Shown here piece by piece: positions 1 through 11,290 of a stretch of 64,000 bases of DNA. Both the position numbers and the translations under genes were made by a program. How positions within the stretch are numbered: the first letter of the stretch is position 1; each line of letters begins with the position of its first letter. The notes beneath the pieces were generated by a model. It saw nothing but the letters and a program-made list of their open reading frames with translations. It had not been told where the DNA came from and did not search any database. The DNA is from Ligustrum vulgare (Eukaryota > Streptophyta > Magnoliopsida > Lamiales > Oleaceae), in the NCBI GenBank assembly GCA_963555705.1, contig OY743172.1, positions 18,661,446 through 18,725,445 on the forward strand, written 5' to 3'.

Positions 1-633
1 TATATATATTTGAATAAAATATGGGCTAAATCAAAAGCGAAAACGGATTTGTTATATTACTATTGTTGGTGGGAGGATGGACATGATGACACATATTGAC
101 ACCGGTGACCGGACAATATTACCAAGACAGAAGTAGAATACTAGATTCCTAGAATGAAGTAAAAAACTTTTCTAGTTGTAATATCCAATACACCAAATCT
201 GAGAACACAATCACAGTGGATGACAAGTTATTGACAGCGCGCATAACACTTCTAGGGTTTCCATCTCGTTGATATTCAATGCATATCTTGAAACTTTGCA
301 GTAGTATAATGCATATTTTAACAGAATAAGTTTCACTTCTAGGTTTGCTTATACCGATTCGATCCAACCTCTTGGAATTGGATATTGAAACCAAGAAATC
401 ACCCCCTAACGTATGTGTGTGCGTGTATATATATATACCCATGTTTGGTAGGAATTTTAATTAAGATTTGAACATAAGTCAAAGTCAACAATGAATTTCA
501 ACCACTTATTGGATTCACAATTTTTTAACCACAAATTTTATCAATTTTTATCAAAACCTATTAAAAATCTGATTTTCATATCTTCCAAACAAGGGCAATA
601 TATGTCATTGTTAATCAAAACCCTAAATATTCC
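1..633. other. Intergenic region downstream of the LBD gene
   Basis: This stretch lies 3' of the LBD stop codon, which is on the minus strand. It is AT-rich, with a short GT/TA microsatellite near 412-437 and a MITE-like repeat at 441-592. The open frames here are short and have no recognisable domain. I see no gene. Confidence 0.6.
441..592. repeat. MITE-like element with imperfect terminal inverted repeats
   Basis: The left end reads TGTTTGGTAG and the right end reads CTTCCAAACA, so the two termini are roughly inverted copies. The interior shares a stretch around 'TCAAAGTCAACAAT' with 10685-10768 inside the LBD intron, in the opposite orientation. No TSD is clear. The superfamily is not identifiable by eye; an old non-autonomous DNA transposon is the best guess. 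Confidence 0.4.
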
Positions 634-993
634 TCATGAATGCTGAACATATCTGAAGGCCACTGATTGAAGGTCATCACTGTCATTTTGTAATGCATAT
701 GAGATGTTTTCTTCTGGAAAAACTGGATTTTCACACTTCACAGTAGGGTTCATTGTGCCCCTTTGAGGATAATACGACATATCTGTCATGCTATTGTTTG
801 CATTTGTGTAAAACTGGGGCATTGTATCTTCATTTTGGCAGGATTGAAACCAGCTTTGAACGTCTTGTTGGAAAGAAAGGCTTTCATCGAAGAATTTATC
901 ACTAGGGTTTCCAATGGTGCAGGAGCCAATATTAAAGGAGGACTGAGATGCCTGTTCCTTGAGAGAAGCTATCTGGGCTTGGAGATTGAATAC
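634..993 (-). CDS. LBD: LBD transcription factor, exon 2 (C-terminal half)
   Basis: This is the second exon of the LOB-domain gene that begins at 11206. The acceptor is a TTTTTTAG tract ending at 994, and the exon opens at 993 in phase 0. It encodes 119 residues and ends in TGA at 634-636. Its first residues continue the coiled-coil/leucine-rich tail of the LOB domain (VFNLQAQIASLKEQA). The rest is the variable, Asn/Gln/Ser-rich C-terminal region typical of class I LBD proteins, where activation function usually lies. No premature stop or frameshift is visible, so the gene is intact if the 9.9-kb intron is spliced correctly. Confidence 0.85.
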   Translation of the reverse strand, partial: VFNLQAQIASLKEQASQSSFNIGSCTIGNPSDKFFDESLSFQQDVQSWFQSCQNEDTMPQFYTNANNSMTDMSYYPQRGTMNPTVKCENPVFPEENISYALQNDSDDLQSVAFRYVQHS

Positions 994-1135
994 CTAAAAA
1001 ACAAGCAAAAAAATGCCAACGAATTTGAGAATATGCAACATTTAGTCATTTCTAATTTGCAGTCAAGATTCTTGTAATATCGAATCTTCTCTACCAAACA
1101 CGTCATTATGATGCACAGTACTGGTGATCAAGAGT

Positions 1136-1140
1136 ACTCA
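1136..1140. repeat. TSD ACTCA, left copy, of the Tekay-like element
   Basis: ACTCA immediately precedes the left LTR and is repeated at 10676-10680 after the right LTR, an exact 5-bp target-site duplication. Confidence 0.95.
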
Positions 1141-3482
1141 TGACACGACCCCATCTCGAATCACCCTATGTGGACCCGAGACGTGGCGTGCGCCGATGAT
1201 GGATTCCAGCTAGATACTGGACCCACCACCAAGGCTACTGAAACTTCTCGTAATACCCCATGATTTTAAAAAAATTTGATAGAGTTCCCTTTAAATATTG
1301 GATATAACCTCCCTGTAACAAATCAACAAATTCTCAAACCACCACATGTAAAATACTGGGAATTCATATCCCTTCCCATCAACATATCAAAATCAAAAGA
1401 ACTTATGCCTGCCCATCTAGTTCTTACTACATATCATCCATTCCACTTACATTCAATACATCAACATATCATTCTAATCAACTAAGTACTTGACAAAACA
1501 ATAACTCGAGAATGGACCGAGTTAAATATATATACATGGATCCCAAAAGAATGATGAAGACTAGAACATACAACTAAATGATCTTTGGCTCTTTGGCAGG
1601 CTTTCCAACTTCCTCTCAAAACTCAAAAGTGTCCTGGTAGGGAAAATGTTACAAAAATATGAGATTTTAACTCAGTGAGTGGAGTGTTTGAAAACTAGTC
1701 ATACTATTCTCGTTTATAATTCTTTATAAAATCACTATTTGTTTTGTAACTATATCTTTTGATTGACATAAGAAAAGATTTTACTTATCTGAAAAGCACG
1801 TCTAGCTGAATTGAGAATTTATAAATACTGAAACCATGGCATAAATTGTGATAACTGTCTGATAATACTAAAAATTCGTTGAACTGTAATGAGAAGCTGA
1901 AATATTTTTCTATGAATAAATATATCATACTGTACTGAAAGAATCACATCAAGGTGTACCCAATGAACAACTTTACTCAAGTACAGAGTACTCTCGATGT
2001 ACAAGGCAAAGCCATTCAAATCTGTTAAGCTGATAATCTGATAAACTGTGTCATATGCGCATAGACTGCCCCAAAGGCTAAAGCACCCTAGTACACGGCC
2101 CAAAGCCTATATGTGCACAAGAGTGGGTCCCAAAGACCTCTGATAATCTGATAATATGGTCATACACTGTGGAAACGAATTCACATCAGTGCAGAGCGGG
2201 TAATATCACCTGGGTACTTCTGATGGTTTTTCACAATAATAATTTACATGTAACAAATTCTTTTATAGAATAATGTACTAAATTTATAATTTGATTAGCG
2301 AAGAAGTCTAAAATCATGCTTCTAAACTTGTATTTGCGAAAAGTAGTAATTTCTGTAACTTGTCTACTTAAATGGAAAACATGAATCGTATGGAAAATTT
2401 ATGCCATTAGATATTAAAATTTAATTTTAAGGAAAAATAAGTTTTTCCACTCACAGAGATTGTGACTGACACCTAGTTTGGCTGATAGGCCTGGCCAATC
2501 TCCGTGTCGCCTCCTGAAAATTAAATTAAAACCTTGGATCAACTCTACTAATTACAAATATTTAACAAATGCCTAAAATGAAATAACATCCTATACAATA
2601 ACCACAAATTTCATATGCCTCCAACATTACATCCAACCAACCTTCTCTTATGTGAAATATAGCTTCATTATAACTCATATATCCTTTATTTAACCAATAC
2701 CTCAATGGAATGCTCATAGACACCAAAACCCCTTTCCAAGAAACTAGTAATGGACTAATTCTTCAACTTAATTACATGGGTAATTTAATCTCCAAATAAA
2801 CATCACCAAATTAAGCTTGAAATAATTTAACATAAACTCCAATAACTCAATCTTGCCCAAATCATGAATTTAATCCACTATTATTTCAAACCCTAGCATG
2901 TAACCACAATGTATTCAACCAAACTTAAATATTTAGCTCAATATCTTCAAGTAAACTATAAATCCATCCAAAATCTAGCATTTAACTCAAAAATCAAAAC
3001 CCTAAAATCAACATCATATCTCAAATAAATGGGTATTGCCTTACCTCTTGAAAATGAAAATGAAGTCTTGAATGTTGGATGAAAATCCCTCCTTTTTCCT
3101 TCTCTTTTCTTTCTTTTTTTTTTTTTTTTTTTTTTCTTCTTTCTTCCTCCGGTTTCTCCTCTGCGTGCGTTCCAGCCTCTGTTTGAGTAATTGCTGAGAG
3201 TGTGTTGTGTGTTAGGTTGAAATGTTTTGTCCCCTAATGTCATGACAAATTAAAGTTTGATGAAAATTGCATGTTGAGTCCTCCATTTATATAAGTATAT
3301 ATATCCATTAATCCTTAACTATACTTAATGATAAGTAAACCTTCAACTTATCATAAAATTTAAATGATCCCCAAAAATTCCACTCATTAAAATTGGTCCC
3401 CACTTGGACTAAATTGGTCAAAAATAAATGTTGACTTGATAAAATAATTATTTGACTAGAAAAATTAAAGTGGGTTGTGACA
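1141..3482 (-). repeat. Tekay-like element, 3' LTR (left)
   Basis: 2342 bp, nearly identical to 8334-10675. It carries a poly-T/poly-A run near 3112-3137 and no coding capacity. The paired short open frames seen in both LTRs are by-products of LTR identity. Confidence 0.95.
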
Positions 3483-3500
3483 ATCTTACCTCCTTAGAGA
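3483..3500 (-). other. Polypurine tract of the Tekay-like element
   Basis: Read on the minus strand, the sequence next to the 3' LTR is TCTAAGGAGGTAAGAT, a purine-rich tract directly before TGTCACAACC. It is the expected plus-strand primer site. The preceding codons contain the GAGGACGAAATTC-type ending common at the end of chromovirus pol. Confidence 0.8.
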
Positions 3501-3524
3501 ATTTCGTCCTCGAAATTCAATCAA

Positions 3525-4881
3525 CTACCATCTTAGAAGGTCAGGATACTTGGCTCGAATTTGATCTTCATTTTCCCAAGTAGCTTCATCCACTGAATGA
3601 TTCTTCCAAAGAACCTTGACAAATGGAATAATCTGGTTGTGCTGAATTTGTTCCTTCCGTTCAAGTATCCCTTCTGGTTCCTCTTCGTAAGTTAAATTCT
3701 CCTTAAGTTCCACTGGCTGTGGCTCGAGAATATGAGATGAATCTGGAATGTACTTACGAAGCATCGAAATGTGGAATACATCATGAATCCTAGATAACTC
3801 ATCTGGCAATGCTAAACGATAAGCCACTGGACCAATTCGTTCCACAATCTCATAAGGTCCAATATATCTCGGACTTAATTTCCCTCGCTTGCCAAATCTC
3901 AACACACCTTTCCAAGGAGACAATTTAAGGAAAACTCTATCTCCAACAGCAAATTCAAGATCTTTCCTGCGTCTGTCTGCATAACTTTTTTGTCTATCTT
4001 GAGCTGCTGTTAACTTCTCTTTAATCACTTTCACCGTTTCTGTGGCTATCTGAATAAATTCTGGTCCTTCTAATCTCCTCTCGCCTACTTCACCCCAACA
4101 AACTGGCGTTCTACATTTCCTGCCATACAGTGCTTCAAAAGGAGCCATCTCTATACTCGAGTGATAACTGTTATTATAAGCAAACTCCATCAAACGCAGA
4201 TGAGAATCCCAACTTCCTTTGAACTCTAGAACACAAGCTCTTAGCATATCTTCTAAGGTCTGTATGGTCCTCTCTGATTGACCATCTGTTTGTGGGTGGA
4301 AAGTTGTACTGAACTGTAGTTTAGGAAGTAAATCTAGGATCTCTGTCAGATACAATAGACACTGGAGTCCCATACAAACTGACTATCTCATCCACATACA
4401 ACTTTGCTAGTTTACTCAGAGAAAAAGTAGCTTTGATCGGCAAGAATCTTGAAGTTTTGGTCAAACGATCAACAATCACCCAAACACCATCATGTCCATT
4501 TTGAGTGCGAGGAAGACCAAATAAGAAATCCATAGTAATATGCTCCCATTTCCACTCAGGAATAGGCAGTGGCTGAAGAAGTCCAGCTGTTTTCTGGCGA
4601 TCGGGTTTCACCTGTTGGCAGACAAAACATGTCGATACAAACTCAGCAATTTCTCTTTTCATACCACGCCACCAATAATGCTCCTTCAGGGTATGATACA
4701 TTTTGGTGCTACCAGGATGCATAGCATAACCTGAACTGTGCGCTTCTTCCAATATTTCTTTCTTCAATTCTGGAATATCAGGAACACATAGCCTATTTCC
4801 CATAAATAATGCACCATCCCTGATTTCATAGTCTGTTCGCAAGCCAACAGTAACTTCTGCTTCCAAAGTTTTCAATGCCAA
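3525..4881 (-). pseudogene. Tekay-like integrase with C-terminal chromodomain, frameshifted
   Basis: Integrase joins element cDNA to the host chromosome, and the chromodomain can steer insertion toward particular chromatin. Seen here are the His-His-Cys-Cys zinc module (HPGSTKMYHTLKEH, then CFVC, 4720-4610), the first catalytic Asp (TMDFLFGLP), the second Asp (IVSDRDPRF near 4345), the Glu region (QTDGQSER near 4270) and a chromodomain (KVLWKNHSVDEATWE near 3600-3560). Just after the DRDPRFTS motif, at about 4320-4345, the frame is lost. The usual conserved residues before LQFSTTFHPQ are missing, so a deletion of roughly 40 bp probably removed them. The open frame continues from about 4373. 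Upstream it is separated from RNase H by a TAG at 4885-4887. Confidence 0.9.
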
Positions 4882-4884
4882 ATC

Positions 4885-6426
4885 CTACAATTGAGCTTCT
4901 CTAACTTTGTTTATCAGAGTAGGCCTCACCTGAAAGTGAGCTAAGAGTGCCCCTGTAGTAGTTGTGGACAACTGAGCATGTAAGGTTCTAAATTCACCCA
5001 TCAAAGCAGCACACATCGCACTAGATTTGGTGGAATGGCTACTGACCTTCCTACTCAAAGCGTCAGCAACTACATTAGCTTTTCCCGGATGATAATCAAT
5101 TTTGCAATCATAATCTTTGATAAGTTCTAACCATCGCCTCTGTCTCAAATTCAATTCTTTTTGATCAAAGATATACTTCAAGCTCTTGTGGTCCGTGAAT
5201 ATCTGACATTTTTCACCATACAAATAATGTCTCCAGATTTTTAGTGCCAAAACCACTGCTGCCAATTCCAAATCATGAGTTGGGTAGTTTAGTTCATGCT
5301 TCTTCAATTGTCTAGAAGCATAAGCTATAACCTTTCCATTCTGCATTAAAACACAGCCCAAACCTTGGCGTGATGCATCGCTATAGACTACAAACTCTTC
5401 ACCTGGAGAAGGAAGAGTGAGTATAGGAGCAGAAACCAATCTATTTTTCAGCTCTTGGAAGCTCTTCTCACATTCTGGTGTCCACAAAAATTTCGAATCC
5501 TTTCGAGTTAAGCTAGTTAAAGGAAGAGCAATTTTGGAAAATCCTTCCACAAATCGACGATAATAACCAGCTAACCCAAGAAAACTTCGGACTTCTGTCA
5601 CACTAGAAGGGCGTTCCCATTTCATCACAGCTTCTGTCTTGATCGGATCTACATAAATACCTTCTGCTGATATCACGTGACCCAAAAATACAACTTTATC
5701 TAGCCAAAACTCGCATTTGCTGAATTTCGCATACAATTGCTTATCCCTCAAGGTCTGCAATATAATTTTTAGATGCCCTGCATGTTCATCCTTGCTAGGA
5801 GAATATACCAAAATATCATCAATGAAAACAATCACAAATCTGTCCAGATAAGGATGCAAAACTCTATTCATCAAATCCATAAATGCAGCTGGGGCATTAG
5901 TAAGCCCAAATGGCATCACCAAGAACTCATAATGGCCATATCAAGTCCTAAAAGCAGTCTTTGGTATATCGGCATCTTTGATCTTCAGCTGATGATACCC
6001 TGATCGTAAATCAATTTTAGAAAATACTGCAGCACCTCGAAGTTGGTCAAATAAATCATCAATGCGAGGTAACGGGTACTTGTTACGAATCGTAACTTTA
6101 TTCAACTGTCTGTAGTCAATACACAGTCTCATCGTACCATCTTTCTTCTTCACAAATAAGACTGGCGCTCCCCATGGGGAAACACTGGGTCTAATGAAAC
6201 CCTTATCAACTAATTCCTTCAGTTGTACCTTCAATTCTTTTAACTCCGTTGGAGCCATTCTGTATGGTGCTTGTGAAATAGGTGCCGTCCCTGGAATTAA
6301 ATCAATAGAGAACTCAACCTCTCTATCTGGTGGTAGTCCCGGAAGATCCTCTGGAAACACATCTGGAAAGTCTCGCACGACAGGGATATCCTCAAGTTTT
6401 GGATTAGTGAGTCTAGTATCAATCAC
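4885..6426 (-). pseudogene. Tekay-like reverse transcriptase and RNase H, one nonsense codon
   Basis: Reverse transcriptase motifs run from 6426: a conserved linker ([15 protein letters not shown]), the finger motif ([16 protein letters not shown]), [17 protein letters not shown], and the catalytic F-I-D-D box near 5815. RNase H follows ([11 protein letters not shown] near 5385, [10 protein letters not shown], and DALSRK near 5050). An in-frame TGA at 5941-5943 sits between FRT and YGHYEF. That site is usually a CGA Arg codon, so CpG decay is a likely cause. A TAG at 4885-4887 ends the segment where Gln is usual. A one-base loss in an A-run near 6450 puts this frame out of register with gag-protease. 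Confidence 0.9.
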
Positions 6427-6431
6427 ATTAG

Positions 6432-8249
6432 CTAAATATGCATGACAACCCTTTTTAGCAATTTACGTGCATCCAAAGCGGATATAACACATGATGGTAA
6501 AATTATGCGTTCTCCAACAAGAACAAATTCAAGTTCTTCTGGCTTCCTGAACACAACTTCCTTGCGGAAGCAGTCGACTGTAGCCCGATGTTCAGAGAGA
6601 AAATCCATCCCCAAAATAACATCAAAATCATGCATATCAAGAGGAATTAAATCTGCCCGTAATTGATGATCATTCACCCTTATCATACAATCTCTATACA
6701 CATTACTAGCCAAAAGTGAAACTCCTACCGGCGTTGTTACAACTAATTCATTATCTAAAGGCTCTAACTTCTTCTCAGCATGACAAGCAAGTGCATAAGA
6801 AATAAAAGAATGTGTAGCACCTGAATCAATTAATGTGCGAGCATCTCTACCAAAAATAGATAACATACCAATAACCACATCTGGTGACTCCTCAGCTTCC
6901 TTCTGGGTCATAGCAAATACCTTACCCTGAGTCCTGTTACGCCCTGCCTGAGCTCCAGATCTAGCAGTACTACCTCTAGCAACATTAGACTGAGCACCGC
7001 CAGTCGACCCTACTGAGATGTCCCTCTGACTCTGACTCTGACTCTGACTCTGCCCCACATTGCTAACACCTGGCTGAGGAAATAATATATGTGATCCACT
7101 ACTCTGCTGAGATTTGATTGGGCAATCCTTCCTCATGTGTCCCATCTGACCACACTGATAACAGACTCCAACTCCCTTAAGGCACTCTCCTGGATGAAAC
7201 TTCCCACAAGACTGACACTGTGGAAAGCTACGAAAATCAGAACTCTGACTAGGCCTCGATCCCTGAGATCTCTGCATAGAGCCCTGTGGATGTATATGAC
7301 TCCCTCCAGTCTGCTGTACAGAACTCTGACTCCGGCCTGACATCTTACTGAATCCCGAACTCTGAGACTTTGATTTAAAATTTGTAGAATTTGTAGCACC
7401 TGGCCAAAACCCTTTTCTATTCTTCTTAGACCCTGAAGCCCCTGTCTGGCCACTACCTCCAAAACTCGTCTGTGCCCTTTGGTTGCGTCCATCTATGATA
7501 GCTGTCTCGACCCTCAAAGTCGCTTCTACCAATGACCCGAAATTTTGATGCCCATGAACTGTCACGTAAGGCCGAATATCTGATCGCAACCCCTGCTCAA
7601 ATCGCCTACATTTTTCTCTTTCATCAGCGATTAAGTTACTAGCATACTTAGACAACTCTACAAACCTCAAATGGTACTCGGCAACAGACATGGATCCTTG
7701 AACTAATCTCAAAAATTCATCACGTTTTGCATCACGATAAAATGGAGGGTAATAAGTCTCATTGAAAGCATCCGTGAACATAGCCCAAGTAATAACGCTA
7801 GGGTCTGGATACCGACATCGATATGATGCCCACCAATCTGCAGCTCCTCCCCTCAACAGAAAAATAGCAAGACGTAACTTCTTGCCCTCAGGAACCTCCA
7901 TTACATCAAATATATTCTCCAAAGATTTCATCCAAAGCTCAGCATCAGCTGGGTTGGATGTACCCATAAAAGTTTTTGCTCCAAGTTTCATAGCTCTCTC
8001 AATGAGATTATCCTTTTCTGTGTGCGGTAGGAGGGAAGCAATAGCTGCAACGATCCTGTCAGTAGCAGGGTCAGGCTGTTCCTGTATTTGTGCCTGAGGT
8101 TGCACTGGAGGATGTACCTCGGGATGCACCTGAGGTTGGTGAACTGATTCTGCGGCCCCACCGGCCTCCCCTACATGTCCACCATCAGGAGCATTCTGAG
8201 TCTGAGGAATTGGATTTGGTTGCCTGCGAGTCCTACCACCACGAGCCAT
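6432..8249 (-). CDS. Tekay-like gag-protease polyprotein (605 aa)
   Basis: This is the capsid and aspartic protease part of the polyprotein. The N-terminus ([10 protein letters not shown]) is followed by a Gln/Pro-rich stretch. A retrotransposon gag domain lies around residues 110-230, then a Ser/Gln-rich linker. A CCHC zinc knuckle ([14 protein letters not shown]) falls at about residues 363-376. The protease active site [10 protein letters not shown] is at about 471-480, with an ILGMDFL flap-like motif later. The frame is uninterrupted from ATG to about 6450, where loss of one A in a run shifts it to an early stop at 6432. In an intact family member it would read on into reverse transcriptase. 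Confidence 0.9.
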   Translation of the reverse strand: MARGGRTRRQPNPIPQTQNAPDGGHVGEAGGAAESVHQPQVHPEVHPPVQPQAQIQEQPDPATDRIVAAIASLLPHTEKDNLIERAMKLGAKTFMGTSNPADAELWMKSLENIFDVMEVPEGKKLRLAIFLLRGGAADWWASYRCRYPDPSVITWAMFTDAFNETYYPPFYRDAKRDEFLRLVQGSMSVAEYHLRFVELSKYASNLIADEREKCRRFEQGLRSDIRPYVTVHGHQNFGSLVEATLRVETAIIDGRNQRAQTSFGGSGQTGASGSKKNRKGFWPGATNSTNFKSKSQSSGFSKMSGRSQSSVQQTGGSHIHPQGSMQRSQGSRPSQSSDFRSFPQCQSCGKFHPGECLKGVGVCYQCGQMGHMRKDCPIKSQQSSGSHILFPQPGVSNVGQSQSQSQSQRDISVGSTGGAQSNVARGSTARSGAQAGRNRTQGKVFAMTQKEAEESPDVVIGMLSIFGRDARTLIDSGATHSFISYALACHAEKKLEPLDNELVVTTPVGVSLLASNVYRDCMIRVNDHQLRADLIPLDMHDFDVILGMDFLSEHRATVDCFRKEVVFRKPEELEFVLVGERIILPSCVISALDARKLLKRVVMHI

Positions 8250-8319
8250 AACTCTCTACAATGGTTGACAGAAAAAGATCAATACATATGCAATGCAACC
8301 CAACATACTCTATAACCAT

Positions 8320-8331
8320 GCTCTGATACCA
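8320..8331 (-). other. Primer-binding site, initiator Met tRNA
   Basis: On the minus strand the bases read TGGTATCAGAGC, complementary to the 3' end of plant initiator methionine tRNA. They lie two bases from the 5' LTR. This fixes the element's orientation. Confidence 0.93.
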
Positions 8332-8333
8332 CT

Positions 8334-10675
8334 TGACACGACCCCATCTCGAATCACCCTATGTGGACCCGAGACGTGGCGTGCGCCGATGATGGATTCC
8401 AGCTAGATACTGGACCCACCACCAAGGCTACTGAAACTTCTCGTAATACCCCATGATTTTAAAAAAATTTGATAGAGTTCCCTTTAAATATTGGATATAA
8501 CCTCCCTGTAACAAATCAACAAATTCTCAAACCACCACATGTAAAATACTGGGAATTCATATCCCTTCCCATCAACATATCAAAATCAAAAGAACTTATG
8601 CCTGCCCATCTAGTTCTTACTACATATCATCCATTCCACTTACATTCAATACATCAACATATCATTCTAATCAACTAAGTACTTGACAAAACAATAACTC
8701 GAGAATGGACCGAGTTAAATATATATACATGGATCCCAAAAGAATGATGAAGACTAGAACATACAACTAAATGATCTTTGGCTCTTTGGCAGGCTTTCCA
8801 ACTTCCTCTCAAAACTCAAAAGTGTCCTGGTAGGGAAAATGTTACAAAAATATGAGATTTTAACTCAGTGAGTGGAGTGTTTGAAAACTAGTCATACTAT
8901 TCTCGTTTATAATTCTTTATAAAATCACTATTTGTTTTGTAACTATATCTTTTGATTGACATAAGAAAAGATTTTACTTATCTGAAAAGCACGTCTAGCT
9001 GAATTGAGAATTTATAAATACTGAAACCATGGCATAAATTGTGATAACTGTCTGATAATACTAAAAATTCGTTGAACTGTAATGAGAAGCTGAAATATTT
9101 TTCTATGAATAAATATATCATACTGTACTGAAAGAATCACATCAAGGTGTACCCAATGAACAACTTTACTCAAGTACAGAGTACTCTCGATGTACAAGGC
9201 AAAGCCATTCAAATCTGTTAAGCTGATAATCTGATAAACTGTGTCATATGCGCATAGACTGCCCCAAAGGCTAAAGCACCCTAGTACACGGCCCAAAGCC
9301 TATAGGTGCACAAGAGTGGGTCCCAAAGACCTCTGATAATCTGATAATATGGTCATACACTGTGGAAACGAATTCACATCAGTGCAGAGCGGGTAATATC
9401 ACCTGGGTACTTCTGATGGTTTTTCACAATAATAATTTACATGTAACAAATTCTTTTATAGAATAATGTACTAAATTTATAATTTGATTAGCGAAGAAGT
9501 CTAAAATCATGCTTCTAAACTTGTATTTGCGAAAAGTAGTAATTTCTGTAACTTGTCTACTTAAATGGAAAACATGAATCGTATGGAAAATTTATGCCAT
9601 TAGATATTAAAATTTAATTTTAAGGAAAAATAAGTTTTTCCACTCACAGAGATTGTGACTGACACCTAGTTTGGCTGATAGGCCTGGCCAATCTCCGTGT
9701 CGCCTCCTGAAAATTAAATTAAAACCTTGGATCAACTCTACTAATTACAAATATTTAACAAATGCCTAAAATGAAATAACATCCTATACAATAACCACAA
9801 ATTTCATATGCCTCCAACATTACATCCAACCAACCTTCTCTTATGTGAAATATAGCTTCATTATAACTCATATATCCTTTATTTAACCAATACCTCAATG
9901 GAATGCTCATAGACACCAAAACCCCTTTCCAAGAAACTAGTAATGGACTAATTCTTCAACTTAATTACATGGGTAATTTAATCTCCAAATAAACATCACC
10001 AAATTAAGCTTGAAATAATTTAACATAAACTCCAATAACTCAATCTTGCCCAAATCATGAATTTAATCCACTATTATTTCAAACCCTAGCATGTAACCAC
10101 AATGTATTCAACCAAACTTAAATATTTAGCTCAATATCTTCAAGTAAACTATAAATCCATCCAAAATCTAGCATTTAACTCAAAAATCAAAACCCTAAAA
10201 TCAACATCATATCTCAAATAAATGGGTATTGCCTTACCTCTTGAAAATGAAAATGAAGTCTTGAATGTTGGATGAAAATCCCTCCTTTTTCCTTCTCTTT
10301 TCTTTCTTTTTTTTTTTTTTTTTTTTTTCTTCTTTCTTCCTCCGGTTTCTCCTCTGCGTGCGTTCCAGCCTCTGTTTGAGTAATTGCTGAGAGTGTGTTG
10401 TGTGTTAGGTTGAAATGTTTTGTCCCCTAATGTCATGACAAATTAAAGTTTGATGAAAATTGCATGTTGAGTCCTCCATTTATATAAGTATATATATCCA
10501 TTAATCCTTAACTATACTTAATGATAAGTAAACCTTCAACTTATCATAAAATTTAAATGATCCCCAAAAATTCCACTCATTAAAATTGGTCCCCACTTGG
10601 ACTAAATTGATCAAAAATAAATGTTGACTTGATAAAATAATTATTTGACTAGAAAAATTAAAGTGGGTTATGACA
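8334..10675 (-). repeat. Tekay-like element, 5' LTR (right)
   Basis: 2342 bp, the same length as the left LTR with about three substitutions seen by eye. It carries the element promoter, which points toward LBD exon 2 (sense to the host gene). Confidence 0.95.
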
Positions 10676-10680
10676 ACTCA
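10676..10680. repeat. TSD ACTCA, right copy
   Basis: Exact duplicate of 1136-1140. Confidence 0.95.
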
Positions 10681-10684
10681 GCCC

Positions 10685-10768
10685 ATGGTGGAAATTAAAA
10701 TCAGATTTAAAAATTAATTGTTGACTTTGATTTGTATTAAAATTCAAATTTTAATCAGTACCAAACAA
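10685..10768. repeat. MITE fragment in the LBD intron
   Basis: Reversed, this segment matches 441-500: terminus TGTTTGGTA and a shared 'CAAAGTCAACAAT' stretch. It lies next to the Tekay TSD, so the larger element may have landed in or beside a resident MITE. Confidence 0.4.
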
Positions 10769-10927
10769 GGGGCCGGGTTCAGTGTAATCTACAAGATTTT
10801 AGCTTTTTTTTTCTTAACAAATATTGTCCACTGCTATCTAATAATCCTCCCTAAGAAACAAGTTATTATGATTGAATTAACAATCTTGATTTCAACACCA
10901 ATGAATAAAGAGAAAATATATATATAC

Positions 10928-11206
10928 CTGTTTTTGGAGAGCAAAGATATGTGAAACACAGCCATAAATAGGATCTTGAACCCTAGCCTGAGCTTCATAG
11001 GCAATTGTGACGGCCGCTTCACACCGATCGCTCACCGGAAGGTGAGAAAGGAGTTTCGAAAAATTGCTTGCACCAAAAACCTTATGGATGGCTGCAAAAT
11101 GTGTAGCACCTTGTTCATGGCTGAAATATGGTGCAAAAACACAACCCTTTAAACATTTTCTTCTCAAGAATTTGCAGGCACCACAAGGGGAACCAGATCC
11201 TGACAT
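10928..11206 (-). CDS. LBD: LBD (LOB-domain) transcription factor, exon 1
   Basis: Plant-specific nuclear DNA-binding protein of the LATERAL ORGAN BOUNDARIES DOMAIN family. The exon encodes 93 residues from ATG at 11206. The zinc-finger-like block is C8-x2-C11-x6-C18-x3-C22. A GAS block ([11 protein letters not shown], residues 37-47) and the conserved D-P-I-Y-G (78-82) follow, and the coiled-coil region starts at the exon end. The exon ends CAG|GTATAT in phase 0. With exon 2 the protein is 212 aa, a normal class I LBD length. The wording '[18 protein letters not shown]...[14 protein letters not shown]' is typical of the LBD16/LBD29 group. Known members act downstream of auxin response factors in lateral root initiation and callus formation. 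Assignment to the group is confident; the exact orthologue is not. Confidence 0.93.
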
Positions 11207-11282
11207 TCTTGATATTGATTAATCTTATTGAGGTTTCAATAATAACTTAGCTAATTTTCAAGCATTATTATCTCCATATATG

Positions 11283-11290
11283 TTTATAAA
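11283..11290 (-). promoter_or_regulatory. Probable TATA box of the LBD gene
   Basis: TTTATAAA, about 77-84 bp upstream of the LBD start codon, a plausible distance for a plant core promoter with a short 5' UTR. Assigned by position and motif only. Confidence 0.5.

Larger units (their letters stand above)
1141..10675 (-). mobile_element. Complete Ty3/gypsy chromovirus (Tekay/Del-like) inside the LBD intron
   Basis: The element is 9535 bp and has two 2342-bp LTRs (1141-3482 and 8334-10675) beginning TGACACG and ending TGACA. It is flanked by the 5-bp TSD ACTCA. Its coding strand is minus: the 5' LTR is the right one, an initiator-Met PBS (8320-8331) abuts it, and a PPT lies next to the left LTR. 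Coding order is gag, protease, reverse transcriptase, RNase H, integrase, chromodomain, which is diagnostic of chromoviruses; long LTRs and the protein style fit Tekay/Del. By eye the LTRs differ at only three positions (near 2107/9300, 3417/10610 and 3477/10670), so the insertion is young. Pol carries two frameshifts and two nonsense codons, so this copy is not autonomous. Confidence 0.95.
994..10927 (-). other. LBD gene intron, expanded by a retrotransposon
   Basis: The donor is CAG|GTATAT at 10928/10927 and the acceptor is TTTTTTAG at 994. Of its 9934 bp, 9540 bp are a Tekay-like element plus one copy of its TSD, which leaves a native intron of about 394 bp. Both splice sites look intact. 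The transposon lies on the same strand as the gene, so its own polyadenylation signals lie in the sense direction of the LBD transcript. Confidence 0.85.

Noticed and set aside
1276..2103. Short open frames (69 and 94 aa) repeated identically at 8469-9296
   Set aside because: They lie in the two LTRs of the Tekay-like element; identity reflects the LTR pair, and no protein domain is recognisable.
2956..3243. 95-aa frame with a poly-Lys run, repeated at 10149-10436
   Set aside because: It is the antisense reading of the poly-T/pyrimidine tract in both LTRs, not a gene.
7133..7492. 119-aa minus-strand frame inside the Tekay gag
   Set aside because: Out-of-frame shadow of the gag zinc-knuckle region.
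8320..8331. tRNA-like sequences at PBS sites (also 18389, 44335 and 53123) as tRNA genes
   Set aside because: Only 12-17 bases match and they abut LTRs; there is no cloverleaf.
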